Position numbers and translations under genes: made by a program. This document shows positions 23,309 through 30,738 of a DNA stretch of 34,395 nt, in pieces. Position 1 is the first letter of the stretch; each line of letters starts with the position of its first letter. The stretch is from Pleomorphomonas carboxyditropha (GTDB lineage: Bacteria > Pseudomonadota > Alphaproteobacteria > Rhizobiales > Pleomorphomonadaceae), in the NCBI RefSeq assembly GCF_002770725.1, contig NZ_NQVN01000035.1, positions 1 through 34,395 of the forward strand. The letters run 5' to 3'. Under the pieces are notes generated by a model. It was given only the letters and a program-made list of their open reading frames with translations, had not been told where the DNA came from and did not search any database.

Positions 23309-24442
23309 TTAGGCCTTCTCGAAGGCATCCCTCACCAGACGGTTTCCCGAGTTTTGCTGCCTGTCATAGTCGGCGACTACGGTTTCAAACAGCCGCACCA
23401 GGTCGGGATCGAGTTTGCTCCCGGCCATGGACCGGAGAATAGCGTAGGCTTCCTCCGGCGACTTCGGTGCCTTGTAGGCGCGCTTCTCGACGAGGGCGGC
23501 GAAGATGTCGCAGATGGTTAGGATGCGCGTTGGATCGTCGATGCGCCGCGCCTTGATGCCGCGGGGATAGCCGGAACCGTCTAGATATTCATGGTGGTCG
23601 CGAGCGAGGCGAGCAATCTCGTCGGCTGTCCGCTCGTCACGGATCAGGATCTCGTAGCCGCGCAGCGCGTGGCTCTTCATGACGTTCCATTCTTCGCCGA
23701 CCAATCGCCCGGGTTTGTCGAGGATCTCAAGCGGAATGGTCGCCTTGCCCACGTCATGAAAAAAAGCGGCATCGAACAAGCGGCTGGTGTCCTGTTCATT
23801 GAAACGGAGGCTCCGCGCGAAGGCGAGCGTGAAGCCGGAAACCAGCGAGCAGTGCTGGCCGGTGCCGTCGTGGTAGTTTCGAAATAAGTCGAGCCAGACC
23901 GACATCGGCGACATGCCGATGAGATCATTCATCTCGCGACGTTGGCTTTCCACCTCCTCCGGCTTGGCGACCGCTCCGCCGTCGCGTATCTGGCGGAAAA
24001 AGGACAGCACGCCCGTTTCGATGGAGGTCGCCTTCGCGCTCTGGAGCGCATGCTGTTTCGAAGCCCGATACACGACATCGGGGTTCATTTGGGTGATCAG
24101 ATAGATCAGGTTCTCGATTGTCGGCGTGGTGGCGGTATTGATGTATTTGAAACCCGCACTGTCGAGAGCCGCGAATTCCGTCTGCCGAAGCCCTGGAATG
24201 AAGATGATGGTATGATCCCGAACTTGTTCGCAGAGGGTTGGCAGCCGACGTTGCCCGCCGTTTATATGGCCCAGATTGCTGCCTATGACGAGAATGTCTT
24301 GCTTGCCAATACATCCAAGGCAATCCATGCCAAGTGATCTGGGACTTGCCTTGAAGCCGCGAAGTCGCAGCTCATGACAAACTTGCTGGGCTTCCTGCAT
24401 ATCATCGGAAGCAATGTGAACAATTGTCGGCTGGGTGTGCAT
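23309..24442 (-). CDS. HD-GYP domain protein (probable cyclic-di-GMP phosphodiesterase)
   Basis: A 377-residue protein. Residues about 1-130 resemble a receiver-like or otherwise unassigned alpha/beta domain (TIVHIASDDMQEAQQVCHELRLRGF) and lack a convincing phosphoacceptor Asp pattern. The C-terminal half (about 185-360) is HD-GYP: GQHCSLVSGF, AAFFHDVGKATIP (His229-Asp230), LARDHHEYLDGSGYPRGIKARRID (His283-His284 and GYP), and LTICDIFAALVEKRAYK (Asp312). Such domains hydrolyse c-di-GMP. All key residues appear present, so it should be active. It stands alone in an accessory segment between IS481 and IS630 fragments, with no signalling partner in the window. Confidence 0.9.
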   Translation of the reverse strand: MHTQPTIVHIASDDMQEAQQVCHELRLRGFKASPRSLGMDCLGCIGKQDILVIGSNLGHINGGQRRLPTLCEQVRDHTIIFIPGLRQTEFAALDSAGFKYINTATTPTIENLIYLITQMNPDVVYRASKQHALQSAKATSIETGVLSFFRQIRDGGAVAKPEEVESQRREMNDLIGMSPMSVWLDLFRNYHDGTGQHCSLVSGFTLAFARSLRFNEQDTSRLFDAAFFHDVGKATIPLEILDKPGRLVGEEWNVMKSHALRGYEILIRDERTADEIARLARDHHEYLDGSGYPRGIKARRIDDPTRILTICDIFAALVEKRAYKAPKSPEEAYAILRSMAGSKLDPDLVRLFETVVADYDRQQNSGNRLVRDAFEKA

Positions 24443-24471
24443 TTGGGCGCCAAAGCGATAATTGGGTTCCT

Positions 24472-24486
24472 ATTACCCCTGGTAAT
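24472..24486 (-). promoter_or_regulatory. Small dyad in the AT-rich region upstream of the HD-GYP gene
   Basis: ATTACC and GGTAAT flank CCT, 30 bp before the HD-GYP start, at the edge of a locally AT-rich stretch (24460-24600) that stands out from the GC-rich surroundings and probably holds the promoter. A second dyad, AGGGTT-GG-AACCCT, lies at 24614-24627. The binding protein is unknown. Confidence 0.4.
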
Positions 24487-24705
24487 TCTCCGAATAGTAT
24501 TAAGTGAATACCGAAATATTAACATCGTGCATGAATTCCGCCGCAATAGGTATTTTTACAATTCGAAATTATACTATCGAATCGGGCATGAAGGCTGAAT
24601 TGCGAGATTTCTTAGGGTTGGAACCCTGATTGCCTGGCCGCAGGAGATGCGGTGCACGGAAAAGCCAATTCATCAAACCTGTGGGAACGGAACATGCACG
24701 GGCTG

Positions 24706-24888
24706 ACGCGGGTCAGTCGCGCCGGGCGATGGCGGAGCGGTTCAAGGTTGCCCCTTCGACGGCCGTGCGGATCCAGCAACGCTATCGGACGACCGCTTCC
24801 GTCGCGCCGTCCTGACAGGCCGTCGCCGAGCGAGGCGCCTGGTTTTTGTTCCTGCCGAAATACTCGCCGGATTTAAGAAATGGCCCGG
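24706..24888 (+). pseudogene. Decayed IS630-family transposase with internal deletion
   Basis: One frame contains an N-terminal piece, SRRAMAERFKVAPSTAVRIQ then QRYRTTASVAPS, typical of the IS630 helix-turn-helix. After a stop at 24813-24815, the same frame gives a C-terminal piece, FLFLPKYSPDL, the conserved IS630 LPxYSPDLNPIE region. The catalytic DDE core between them is missing, so the element was reduced by a large internal deletion and cannot move. The remaining 24889-25214 shows no intact gene. Confidence 0.75.
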
Positions 24889-25214
24889 CCGCGTCGCTGT
24901 GAAGGCAAGCGCCCGCTTCAGCAACACGCCTTCGGGGGGGGGCTCGACGATCAGCTAGGTGCCGGCATCCCATTCCCGCCGCTGGTGGATCGCCTATCGC
25001 CTTCGGTAGGATGACCTGTCCTTTGGTCGAAACAGTCTAGGCACGCCAGAAGCGTGCACCTTCAACCAATATGAGGCGCAAAGCGACCGTCCACCTTTCG
25101 GCAAGCCTGCCTCATCTACTAAAGGCACGCGTTCGCTTGATTATCGTTCAGTTCGTCTAGAACTCGCTCGGCATGTACGCCCTCGCAGAGCTTGCGCTTG
25201 GGTGGCGGTCTTCA

Positions 25215-25697
25215 TCAGTGATTCTTCTCGTCGTCGTCACGCAGAAGCGCAGTGAGATCGGTCCGCAGGCGGTCGGCGGAGCCGGCGGCCAGCCTGCTCT
25301 CGATGTCGACGTGCGTCTTCGTCCAGATCGGGACGGCGCGGGCGAGCAGGGCGCAACCTTTTTCCGTCAGTACGAGGCGGCGGGCGCGCCGGTCCTCGTT
25401 GTCAGGCCGCACCTCGATCAGTTCATCGCGTTCGAGCGGCTTCAGGTTCGCGGTCAGCGTGGTGCGGTCCATTGCGAGAAGCTCGGCCACTGATCCAAGC
25501 GTCGGCGGCTGTGGACGGTTGAGGGACATTAGAAGCGAGAACTGGCCGCTTTTCAGCCCGAGCGGACGAAGCGCCTCGTCGAAGCGGCGCGCCAGCAGGC
25601 GGGCGGCTCGCTGCGTGTGCAGGCACAAGCAGTGATCGCGCACGAAGAGCGTCGTTTCGAACGGTACGAATTCGTCATTCGATGTGTTGATGGACAT
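25215..25697 (-). CDS. MarR family transcriptional regulator
   Basis: A 160-residue winged-helix regulator: an N-terminal dimerisation helix (CLCLHTQRAARLLARRFDEALRPLGLKSGQFSLLMSL), then the DNA-binding core LGSVAELLAMDRTTLTANLKPLERDELIEV and the wing RPDNEDRRARRLVLTEKG with the conserved Asp-x-Arg. It diverges from a five-gene cluster of small detoxification-type proteins with a 60-bp gap containing a perfect palindrome, so it very likely represses that cluster and itself and is released by a small aromatic or electrophilic compound. A DHCLC segment near the N-terminus has two Cys that could respond to oxidation; that is speculation. Confidence 0.93.
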   Translation of the reverse strand: MSINTSNDEFVPFETTLFVRDHCLCLHTQRAARLLARRFDEALRPLGLKSGQFSLLMSLNRPQPPTLGSVAELLAMDRTTLTANLKPLERDELIEVRPDNEDRRARRLVLTEKGCALLARAVPIWTKTHVDIESRLAAGSADRLRTDLTALLRDDDEKNH

Positions 25698-25708
25698 GGA
25701 GCATGTAT

Positions 25709-25720
25709 GTTGATATCAAC
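25709..25720. promoter_or_regulatory. Candidate MarR operator
   Basis: A perfect 12-bp palindrome, GTTGATATCAAC, lies in the 60-bp divergent gap between the marR-type gene and the glyoxalase-fold operon. MarR proteins bind such short dyads. Its position would let one site control both directions. The downstream gene has a strong GGAGGGAGG ribosome site next to its ATG. Confidence 0.7.
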
Positions 25721-25757
25721 CTTATAGGTCAAGTCAGGTGAACAACGGAGGGAGGAC

Positions 25758-26141
25758 ATGCTCAGGGATAGAAATTCCTCGGCCATCGTCGCCGTTTCGA
25801 ACATCGGGCGCGCCCGGCGTTTCTATGCGGATGTGCTGGGACTCGACCTCGTCGAGGAGGGCATGGACGGCGTGATGGTGTTTCGCACCGGCGCCACGCA
25901 ACTGGTGGTCTACCGCTCCGACTCGGCCGGCACGAACCGCGCCAACGCGGTAGTCTGGGATGCCGGGGGCGAGATCGATGCGATCGTGACCGACCTTGCC
26001 GCGAAGGGCGTCGTCTTCGAGCACTATCCCGAGATCGGCGCGTTCCGCGACAACATTCATCATGCCGACGGCATGAAGCTCGCCTGGTTCAGGGATCCGG
26101 ATGGCAACATTCTTCACATCAACCAGATGGCGGACGCCTGA
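25758..26141 (+). CDS. VOC (glyoxalase/bleomycin resistance) family protein
   Basis: A 127-residue single vicinal-oxygen-chelate fold protein. It begins SSAIVAVSNIGRARRFYADVLGLDLVEEG, with the typical first strand and YxxVLGL motif, and ends WFRDPDGNILHINQ, the conserved DPDGN-x-[IL] strand. His and Glu positions on both halves could hold a metal. VOC proteins include lyases, dioxygenases and binding-type resistance proteins, so the reaction is unknown. It is first in a plus-strand cluster with GST, DUF1428 and further VOC proteins, controlled in all likelihood by the divergent MarR protein, suggesting defence against an electrophile or xenobiotic. Confidence 0.88.
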   Translation: MLRDRNSSAIVAVSNIGRARRFYADVLGLDLVEEGMDGVMVFRTGATQLVVYRSDSAGTNRANAVVWDAGGEIDAIVTDLAAKGVVFEHYPEIGAFRDNIHHADGMKLAWFRDPDGNILHINQMADA

Positions 26142-26166
26142 CGGCCCTTAAGGGAGGAGCGGTTTC

Positions 26167-26883
26167 ATGAATGCTGTCGCCTTCGATAAAGAGCCGGTCT
26201 CCATCACCGCCTCTGACTGGGTTCCGGACTTCGCGCAGGGCATGGTTCGCGACCTTCGGCTGCGCTGGGCGCTCGAGGAAGCGGGCCTGCCTTACGAGGT
26301 CGAGCTGGTGCCGCAAGGCACGCAGGCCCGGGCGCACAACCTGTCCCGCCAGCCCTTCGGCCAGATCCCGACGCTGACGGCCGGCCCGGAGACCATGTTC
26401 GAGTCCGGCGCTTGCGTGTGGCGCATTGCCGGGGCGAGCGAGTCCCTTTCGCCCGGAGACGAAGCCGGGCGCGACCGGTGCCTGTCCTGGGTGTTCGCCG
26501 CGCTGAACACCGTGGAGCCGCCGCTGAGCATGATGGCGACGCTTTTCTTTTTCGAGACGCAGCCGGAGCAGTTCGGCATCGCCGATGCCGGCGCGGTGGC
26601 GACGATCAAGCCCGGTGCGCGGGCCGCGGCTCTCCTGCGGTTGAAGCAGCTCGCCGATGTGCTCGGAAAGCGCCGGCATCTCGTTGCGGACCGCTTCACG
26701 ATCGCGGACTTGATGATGGTGACGGTGCTGCGTGTCGCCGACAGCCTCGACCTGCTTGCCGAGCTGCCGGATCTTCGCCGGTACGTCTCGCTGCATACCG
26801 CCCGGCCTGCCTTTCGCAAGGCGCTGGAGGGGCAACTGGCTCCGTTCCGGGAGAACGCGGCGAAATACGAGACGGCGGGTTGA
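26167..26883 (+). CDS. Glutathione S-transferase family protein
   Basis: A 238-residue cytosolic protein with a thioredoxin-like N-terminal domain (LRLRWALEEAGLPYEVELVPQGT, then the GQIPTL cis-Pro motif and an ESGACVWRIA segment matching the Glu-Ser glutathione site) and an all-helical C-terminal domain (KRRHLVADRFTIADLMMVTVLR, containing the ADxxM N-capping element). It follows the VOC gene by 25 bp with a GGGAGGAG site. GSTs conjugate glutathione to electrophiles, which fits the cluster. The substrate is unknown. Confidence 0.92.
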   Translation: MNAVAFDKEPVSITASDWVPDFAQGMVRDLRLRWALEEAGLPYEVELVPQGTQARAHNLSRQPFGQIPTLTAGPETMFESGACVWRIAGASESLSPGDEAGRDRCLSWVFAALNTVEPPLSMMATLFFFETQPEQFGIADAGAVATIKPGARAAALLRLKQLADVLGKRRHLVADRFTIADLMMVTVLRVADSLDLLAELPDLRRYVSLHTARPAFRKALEGQLAPFRENAAKYETAG

Positions 26884-26931
26884 CGTGAACCTTCGGAATT
26901 CCCGTTCGAGAAACTCCCAAGGAGATTTCCC

Positions 26932-27654
26932 ATGTCCTTCATCGAAGGCTTCGTGACCGCCATTCCCGCTGCCAAGCGCGAAATTTTTCTCGATCACGCG
27001 AGGAAGGCCGCCCACGTCTTCCAGGGTTTCGGCGCCAGCCGCATCGTGGATGCCTGGGGCGATGACGTGCCTAAGGGCGAGACGACGGATTTCTACCGTG
27101 CCGTCGAGGCGAGAGGGGACGAGGCGGTTGGCTTCGGCTGGATCGAATATGCCGATCGGGCAACGCGCGACGCCGCCTCCGGGAAGATGGCGAGCGACAC
27201 CGGCGCGGCCGAGATCGGCGAGATGCCGTTCGATGGGCAACGCATGATCTTCGCCGGCTTCGAGCCGGTCGTCGATCGGGGCGAGGGCGGCAAGGCCGGC
27301 TATCTGGAAGGCTTCGTCGGCGCGGTGCCGACGGCGAACCGGGAGAAGTTCATCGAACACGCGGCCAGGGCTGCGCCGCTGTTCCTGCGCGCGGGTGCGC
27401 TGCGCGTGGTCGAGTGCTGGGGCGTGGACGTGCCGAAAGGCAAGGTGACGGATTTCTACCGCGCGGTGAAGGCCCGGGACGATGAGACCGTCATCTTCTC
27501 GTGGGTGGAATGGCCGGACAGGGCGACCCGCGCCGCGGCACAGGAAAGGCTCTTCGCCGAGATGGAAGGGCATATGAAGGACAATCCGATGCCCTTCGAC
27601 GCGAGCCGGATGATCTTCGGCGGCTTCGAGATCCTCAACGACGCCAAGGGATGA
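26932..27654 (+). CDS. Tandem DUF1428 protein (YbaA-like, two copies in one chain)
   Basis: A 240-residue protein of two homologous halves of about 118 residues. Half one starts SFIEGFVTAIPAAKREIFLDHA and half two YLEGFVGAVPTANREKFIEHA; each has a W-G-x-DVPKG segment, a DFYRAV segment, and ends with MPFD-x-x-RMIF-x-GFE. Single-domain DUF1428 proteins such as YbaA have no firm function; the fold is a dimeric alpha-beta barrel type. The duplication gives a built-in dimer. It is in the MarR cluster with an AAGGAG ribosome site. No function is assigned. Confidence 0.9.
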   Translation: MSFIEGFVTAIPAAKREIFLDHARKAAHVFQGFGASRIVDAWGDDVPKGETTDFYRAVEARGDEAVGFGWIEYADRATRDAASGKMASDTGAAEIGEMPFDGQRMIFAGFEPVVDRGEGGKAGYLEGFVGAVPTANREKFIEHAARAAPLFLRAGALRVVECWGVDVPKGKVTDFYRAVKARDDETVIFSWVEWPDRATRAAAQERLFAEMEGHMKDNPMPFDASRMIFGGFEILNDAKG

Positions 27655-27658
27655 GACG

Positions 27659-28435
27659 ATGACGAACCGGCAGGGAATTCCGATCTGGTACAAACTTATC
27701 TCGGCGGATGCCGCTGCGGCCGAGTGCTTCTACGGCAGCGTGCTCGGCTGGCGCTTCGAGCGCACGCCGGCGGCGCCGGACATGGACCATCGCATTGCAA
27801 GCGCCAACGGCACCGGCGTCGCCGGCCTGATGCAGCAGCCCGAGGGGCAGGAAATGCCGCTGCGCTGGCTGGTCTATTTCGGCGTCGAGGACGTCGACCG
27901 CAGCGTTCGGCACGCCGAACAGGCAGGCGCCTCCGTCCACGTGCCGCCGACCGATATTCCCGGGGTGGGCCGCTTCGCCTTCCTCGCCGATCCGCAGGGC
28001 GCGCTCTTCTATCTGATGCGCGGTGCGAGCGAAGAGGACAGCAAGGCCTTCCGGTGCGGCGGGAACGTGCCAGAGGGCCATGCGGTCTGGAACGAACTCG
28101 CCGCCCCCGACCCGGACGCGGCGATCGCCTTCTACGGCGCGCTTCTCGGCCTGCGCAAGGAGGGCGGAATGTCGATGGGCGAACTCGGCGACTACAGCTT
28201 CATCCATGCCGGGCCGGACTGCATCGGCGCCGTCATGGGCGAGGGGCCGGACGGCCGTCCGGGCTGGCAGGTCTATTTCTCGGTCAACGACATCGACAAG
28301 GCCGTGGACCGGCTTGGTCAGGCTGGCGGGCGGGTCGTATGGGGCCCGGCCGAGATTCCGGGCAATTGCTTCGCGCTCGTCGCCGAGGACGATCAGGAGG
28401 CGCGCTTCGGCCTCGTCGGACCGCAGACGCGCTGA
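27659..28435 (+). CDS. Tandem VOC family protein (two glyoxalase-fold domains)
   Basis: A 258-residue protein with two VOC modules. The first (about 6-123) runs from PIWYKLISADAAAAECFYGSVLGWRFE to FAFLADPQGALFYLM. The second (about 139-255) runs from AVWNELAAPDPDAAIAFYGALLGL to GNCFALVAEDDQEARFGLV. It resembles the two-domain VOC proteins often annotated as putative hydroxylases or CFP30B-like, which occur with DUF1428 and PhnB genes. It starts four bases after the DUF1428 stop, so it is probably translationally coupled. The substrate is unknown. Confidence 0.88.
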   Translation: MTNRQGIPIWYKLISADAAAAECFYGSVLGWRFERTPAAPDMDHRIASANGTGVAGLMQQPEGQEMPLRWLVYFGVEDVDRSVRHAEQAGASVHVPPTDIPGVGRFAFLADPQGALFYLMRGASEEDSKAFRCGGNVPEGHAVWNELAAPDPDAAIAFYGALLGLRKEGGMSMGELGDYSFIHAGPDCIGAVMGEGPDGRPGWQVYFSVNDIDKAVDRLGQAGGRVVWGPAEIPGNCFALVAEDDQEARFGLVGPQTR

Positions 28436-28471
28436 TGTCGCCGGCATGGGCTGCAATCGAAAGGACGAGCA

Positions 28472-28951
28472 ATGACGGTTGCCAAGAACACCATCTGCAT
28501 CTGGTACGACAAGGACGCCGAGGCCGCGGCCCGCTTCTATGCCGAGGTCTTCCCCGACAGCGCGGTGAAAGCCGTCCGCCGTGCTCCGAGCGACTACCCG
28601 TCCGGCAAGGCGGGCGACGTGCTGACGGTCGAGTTCACCGTCGCCGGCATCCCCTGCATCGGCCTCAATGGCGGGACGGCGTTCAAGCAAAGCGAAGCCT
28701 TCTCGTTCCAGATCGCCACCGACGACCAGGAGGAAACCGATCGCTACTGGAACGCCATCGTCGGCAATGGCGGGCAGGAAAGCCAGTGTGGCTGGTGCAA
28801 GGACAGATGGGGCGTCAACTGGCAGATCACGCCACGCGTGCTGAGCGAGGCAATGGCGGCCGGCGGCGCTGAAGCGAAACGCGCGTTCGAGGCGATGATG
28901 CAGATGAAGAAGATCGACGTCGCCGCGATCGAAGCGGCGCGACGCGGCTAA
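28472..28951 (+). CDS. PhnB-like VOC protein (3-dmu-9_3-mt domain)
   Basis: A 159-residue protein of the PhnB/YjdN-type VOC subgroup. It shows TICIWYDKDAEAAARFYAEVFPDS at the start, VLTVEFTVAGIPCIGLNGG in the middle, then the family-typical DDQEETDRYWNAIVGNGG, SQCGWCKDRWGVNWQITP and a C-terminal helix with MMQMKKIDVAAIEAA. Despite the domain name these are not methyltransferases. It closes the MarR-linked cluster, with an AAGGA site. A fragment of an IS256 transposase follows about 200 bp downstream. Confidence 0.92.
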   Translation: MTVAKNTICIWYDKDAEAAARFYAEVFPDSAVKAVRRAPSDYPSGKAGDVLTVEFTVAGIPCIGLNGGTAFKQSEAFSFQIATDDQEETDRYWNAIVGNGGQESQCGWCKDRWGVNWQITPRVLSEAMAAGGAEAKRAFEAMMQMKKIDVAAIEAARRG

Positions 28952-29149
28952 TAAGGCCGCGCATCCCGGGCTTCATATGGCATGCGCAGCTTTCGCGGCC
29001 ACCGCAAGCCCTCCAATTCGGACCATAGGCGCCTTGTCGTGGCCCGGCGGAAGCCATCAGGACATTCAGAGACTTAGCTATAAGGGTGCTAAGGTCGGTG
29101 CAATTTCCACCGTACACCTCGCTCTCATCGCGTGGTGTCGTGCCTGCCG

Positions 29150-29577
29150 GTTCCGTCGATTACCTGCCGCGCAAGCACGGTGACGACTGCCTGCAGGAAC
29201 TTAGGTGGCTCTATGACAGGCGCGATCTTACCGAGACAAAAGCCGATCTCGCCGCCTGGCTCGCCAAATGGTCGGGCAAGTATCCGCGCCTGACAGGCTG
29301 GGCTGAGGAAACCATAGAACAGACACTCACCTTCTTCTGCCTGCCGCGCCAGCACCACAAGCATCTGACGTCCACCAACATGCTCGAACGCCTCAACGAG
29401 GAAATCCGCCGCCGAAACTACGTCGTGCGTATCTTCCCAAACACCGAGAGCGGCCTGCGCCTCGTCAGGGCACTCGCCGTCGAAACCCATGAAAACTGGA
29501 TGGAGGCCATCCGATAGATCAACATGGACGACCTCAAAGAGCACAAGAAGCTCGAACTGCGAAGGCCAGCGGAAAGG
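29150..29577 (+). pseudogene. Truncated IS256-family transposase (C-terminal part)
   Basis: The frame gives DYLPRKHGDDCLQELRWLYD, AWLAKWSGKYPRLTGWAEET, the LTSTNMLERLNEEIRRRNYV block and IFPNTESGLRLVRALAVE, matching the C-terminal third of IS256 transposases. The N-terminal DDE domain is missing. A TAG at 29515-29517 replaces what is usually a Tyr codon before INMDDLKEHKK, so the end is also broken; the homology resumes in frame after it. The element is dead. The preceding 28952-29149 contains no gene I can support. Confidence 0.85.
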
Positions 29578-29979
29578 CGTGAAAAACAGGCCGCTACCGA
29601 GCAGCTCAACTGTTTGAAGATGCGACGTGCATGGACGTCGGACGCTTGGCTTGGCCGGTGGCCGGAGTCAAACGGTCTGACATTCGACTTTACGTGCGCT
29701 GCTCCTGCGAACGGCAGGTTTCGGAACATCACAATAGGTAATTAGTCGCCTTCAACGGGGGCGGCTGCAGAACGGCGGCTATCTGCACAGCGGCCGCCAA
29801 AACCGGCCAGTCCGCTTCCGGCCCCGTTGCCGCCGGGCTGCAATCTGACCTTGTCCCGGACCCATTACCCGGGGCCGATTTTGCCGATGTTCTTGCCGTT
29901 GGTTCAAGAATTAGGGATGTGGCCTCAGGAAGGGTTTGTCCACGCCTGATCTTGGTCCTTCAAAGGGAAGTATGACCTG

Positions 29980-30019
29980 TTAAGCCATCAAGGTGTCATT
30001 TGCCATCTTGATGGCTTAA
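29980..30019. promoter_or_regulatory. Perfect 13-bp inverted repeat upstream of vapBC
   Basis: TTAAGCCATCAAG (29980-29992) and CTTGATGGCTTAA (30007-30019) flank 14 bases and end 41 bp before the vapB start. VapBC complexes repress their own promoter through such dyads, so this is a strong operator candidate; a stem-loop function is the alternative. The rest of the 315-bp gap from 29746 shows no gene I can support. Confidence 0.65.
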
Positions 30020-30060
30020 AATTTCGGACCTATCTTTGTGCTGGAGAAAAGGAGCCTGTC

Positions 30061-30309
30061 ATGGCTGAGCCCCAGCTTTCCGTCCGTAGTGCGAAAGCGC
30101 GCGATCTCGCCCACCGTCTCGCTCGGCGTCAGAAGCGCTCGATCGCCGATGTTGTTGAGCGCGCGCTGGAAGCCTATGAGATCCGCGAGGTGGGGCGCGA
30201 GCCGGCCTCTTCGTTTTATGTGCGCTTGTCGGCGACCTATGGCACCGACGTTGATCTCGAGGCCGTCATCCGCGAGGAGCGACACGCCCACTTAGGCCCA
30301 GAGCTGTGA
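30061..30309 (+). CDS. vapB: VapB-type antitoxin
   Basis: An 82-residue antitoxin of the PSK_trans_fac (Rv0623-like VapB) family. The N-terminal DNA-binding part is LSVRSAKARDLAHRLARR followed by QKRSIADVVERALEAYE. The C-terminal half is the toxin-neutralising tail. An AAGGAG ribosome site precedes the ATG. Its stop overlaps the vapC GTG start (GTGA at 30306-30309), the normal translationally coupled order antitoxin then toxin. It neutralises the PIN-domain nuclease next to it and, with it, probably binds the inverted repeat upstream. Confidence 0.93.
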   Translation: MAEPQLSVRSAKARDLAHRLARRQKRSIADVVERALEAYEIREVGREPASSFYVRLSATYGTDVDLEAVIREERHAHLGPEL

Positions 30310-30719
30310 TCTTCCTTGATACCAACGTGATATCGGAGACCTTGCGAAAATCGCCAGCCCCCGCGGTGATCGCTTGGTTAGTTCGTCATGACGCCGAATT
30401 GGCCTTGCCGACCGTGACCATTGCCGAGATCGCTTTCGGCATCGCCAAGATTCGACCCGATCAGCGAGCGGCGCGACTGGAGCAGGGGCTTACCGATTGG
30501 CGCCATCGTTTTGCCGATCGGATCTTTGGACTGACGGAAGAGGCCGCCTTGGCCTATGGCGAGATCATGGGTGCGGCATCTCGGCAAGGCTTGGGCATGT
30601 CGGCGCCGGACGGTATGATCGCTGCAATCACCCGGGTCAATGGCGGACGCCTTGCCACCCGCAACCTGACAGACTTCAGCGCCACAGGCCTCGAGTTGAT
30701 TTCCCCTTGGGATTTCTGA
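30306..30719 (+). CDS. vapC: VapC-type PIN domain toxin
   Basis: A 137-residue PIN-domain ribonuclease. The acidic catalytic residues are visible: Asp5 in FLDTNVISE, Glu41 in TIAEIAFG, Asp102 in SAPDGMIAA and Asp123 in TRNLTDF. The sequence resembles the FitB/VapC group (WLVRHDAELALPTVTIAEI). The GTG start overlaps the vapB stop. All key residues and full length are present, so the toxin is probably active and stabilises the surrounding accessory DNA. The RNA target is not known. Confidence 0.93.
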   Translation: MIFLDTNVISETLRKSPAPAVIAWLVRHDAELALPTVTIAEIAFGIAKIRPDQRAARLEQGLTDWRHRFADRIFGLTEEAALAYGEIMGAASRQGLGMSAPDGMIAAITRVNGGRLATRNLTDFSATGLELISPWDF

Positions 30720-30738
30720 CCGGTGTGGGACAGACGCG

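Noticed and set aside
29524-29745. 73-codon frame beginning MDDLKEHKK after the IS256 fragment
   Set aside because: Its first residues are the normal C-terminal tail of the IS256 transposase beyond a premature stop; the remainder is unrelated readthrough, not a separate gene.
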